Assembly: GCA_963753585.1 (NCBI GenBank)
Contig: CAVWCU010000001.1
Location: 1,054,001-1,118,000, forward strand
DNA: 64,000 bases
DNA from: VRUE01 sp963753585
GTDB lineage: Bacteria; Actinomycetota; Thermoleophilia; Solirubrobacterales; 70-9
Direction of reading: 5' to 3'
Of the stretch, positions 63,881 through 64,000 are shown piece by piece; positions within the stretch are counted from its first letter, which is position 1, and each line of letters opens with the position of its first letter. Made by a program: the position numbers and the translations under genes. The notes under the pieces were generated by a model, which did not search any database, was not told the origin of the DNA, and worked only from the letters and a program-made list of their open reading frames with translations.

Positions 63881-64000
63881 GGCGCCTGGCGCTCCTCGCC
63901 GCGGCCGTGATCTCGCTGGCGGCGCCGGTCGCCGCCCCGGCTGCCGCGCCGATCCCGCAGACGACGCGTCAGCGACGTCGAAGACGAGGTGATGTGCCCG
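63877..64000 (+). CDS. ccmH: CcmH-like cytochrome c maturation protein (5' part, frameshifted)
   Basis: Cut by the window end. GTG 63877 overlaps the previous stop. Signal-anchor LALLAAAVISLAAPVAAPAAA, then a one-base shift near 63968 leads to VSDVEDEVMCP, the start of the CcmH redox motif that precedes its CxxC. Too short for more. Confidence 0.65.
   Translation, partial: MRRLALLAAAVISLAAPVAAPAAAPIPQTTRQRRRRRGDVP

Overview
The window is high-GC DNA from an actinobacterium. It most resembles the class Thermoleophilia (Solirubrobacterales-like). That placement is inferred from gene content: a high-molecular-weight FabG with thiolase and MaoC partners, an actinobacterial-type SOS box in front of lexA, a c-di-AMP riboswitch in front of an RlpA-like hydrolase, and a very large secreted beta-rich repeat protein. 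No 16S gene is present. Several conserved genes carry single-base indels (both halves of an RND pump, the integrase, a methyltransferase, ccmF, a TlpA-like gene, ccmH), so some breaks are probably residual sequencing error rather than biology.

Layout. 1-4.1 kb: divergent pabA/pabC, then a tight sucC-sucD-ferredoxin operon and an HxlR regulator. 4.2-6.3 kb: a frameshifted MMPL/RND pump. 6.4-12.7 kb: a fatty-acid operon (thiolase, FabG4-type reductase, MaoC dehydratase, two acyl-CoA dehydrogenases) behind a promoter whose -35 box is overlapped by a 16-bp palindrome. It is followed by an acyl-CoA ligase and a class III aminotransferase. 15.76-17.24 kb: a decayed RHS/YD-repeat fragment joined to the 3' ends of the aminotransferase and of a convergent GGDEF-EAL gene. 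18.7-25.6 kb: a thioredoxin-domain protein, a second MMPL pump, glnA and an AhpD-like protein. 25.8-29.6 kb: secreted proteins, the c-di-AMP riboswitch with rlpA, RNase P RNA, an SDR and lexA.

29.67-39.09 kb is a genomic island integrated in tRNA-Leu(GAG). A tyrosine integrase (frameshifted) lies next to the intact tRNA, and a displaced 3' half of a tRNA-Leu marks the far end. The cargo is vapBC, a GNAT-PIN-PUA multidomain protein overlapping an ASCH gene, a winged-helix regulator divergent from an unknown gene across a 17-bp palindrome, an RNase HI gene followed by an unknown gene carrying an (CT)11 tract near its start, and a YaaC-like gene. This looks like a defence or addiction island.

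39-46 kb: DUF378, a secreted M23 peptidase, a DrrAB-type ABC exporter, and small metabolic or secreted genes. 45.3-52.3 kb: DUF2252 and an MFS pump, then a Zur-controlled zinc uptake operon (a permease-lipoprotein fusion, ATPase, second permease, Zur) with a Zur box in front. 52.3-56 kb: dtd, two GNATs, and an alkane hydroxylase operon (alkB, rubredoxin, TetR). 56-64 kb: secG, cytochrome c maturation genes in two pieces (ccmF and ccmE on minus; TlpA/CcmG and CcmH on plus at the end), an SDR, a 967-residue secreted protein divergent from an ArsR-like regulator, and tRNA-Gly(CCC).

The most unusual signal is a family of three hairpins (12.66, 14.28 and 25.58 kb). Each has perfect 27-bp arms whose sequences differ between copies and an exactly 24-nt loop that is conserved. 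All three sit in the same orientation just after a plus-strand stop codon.
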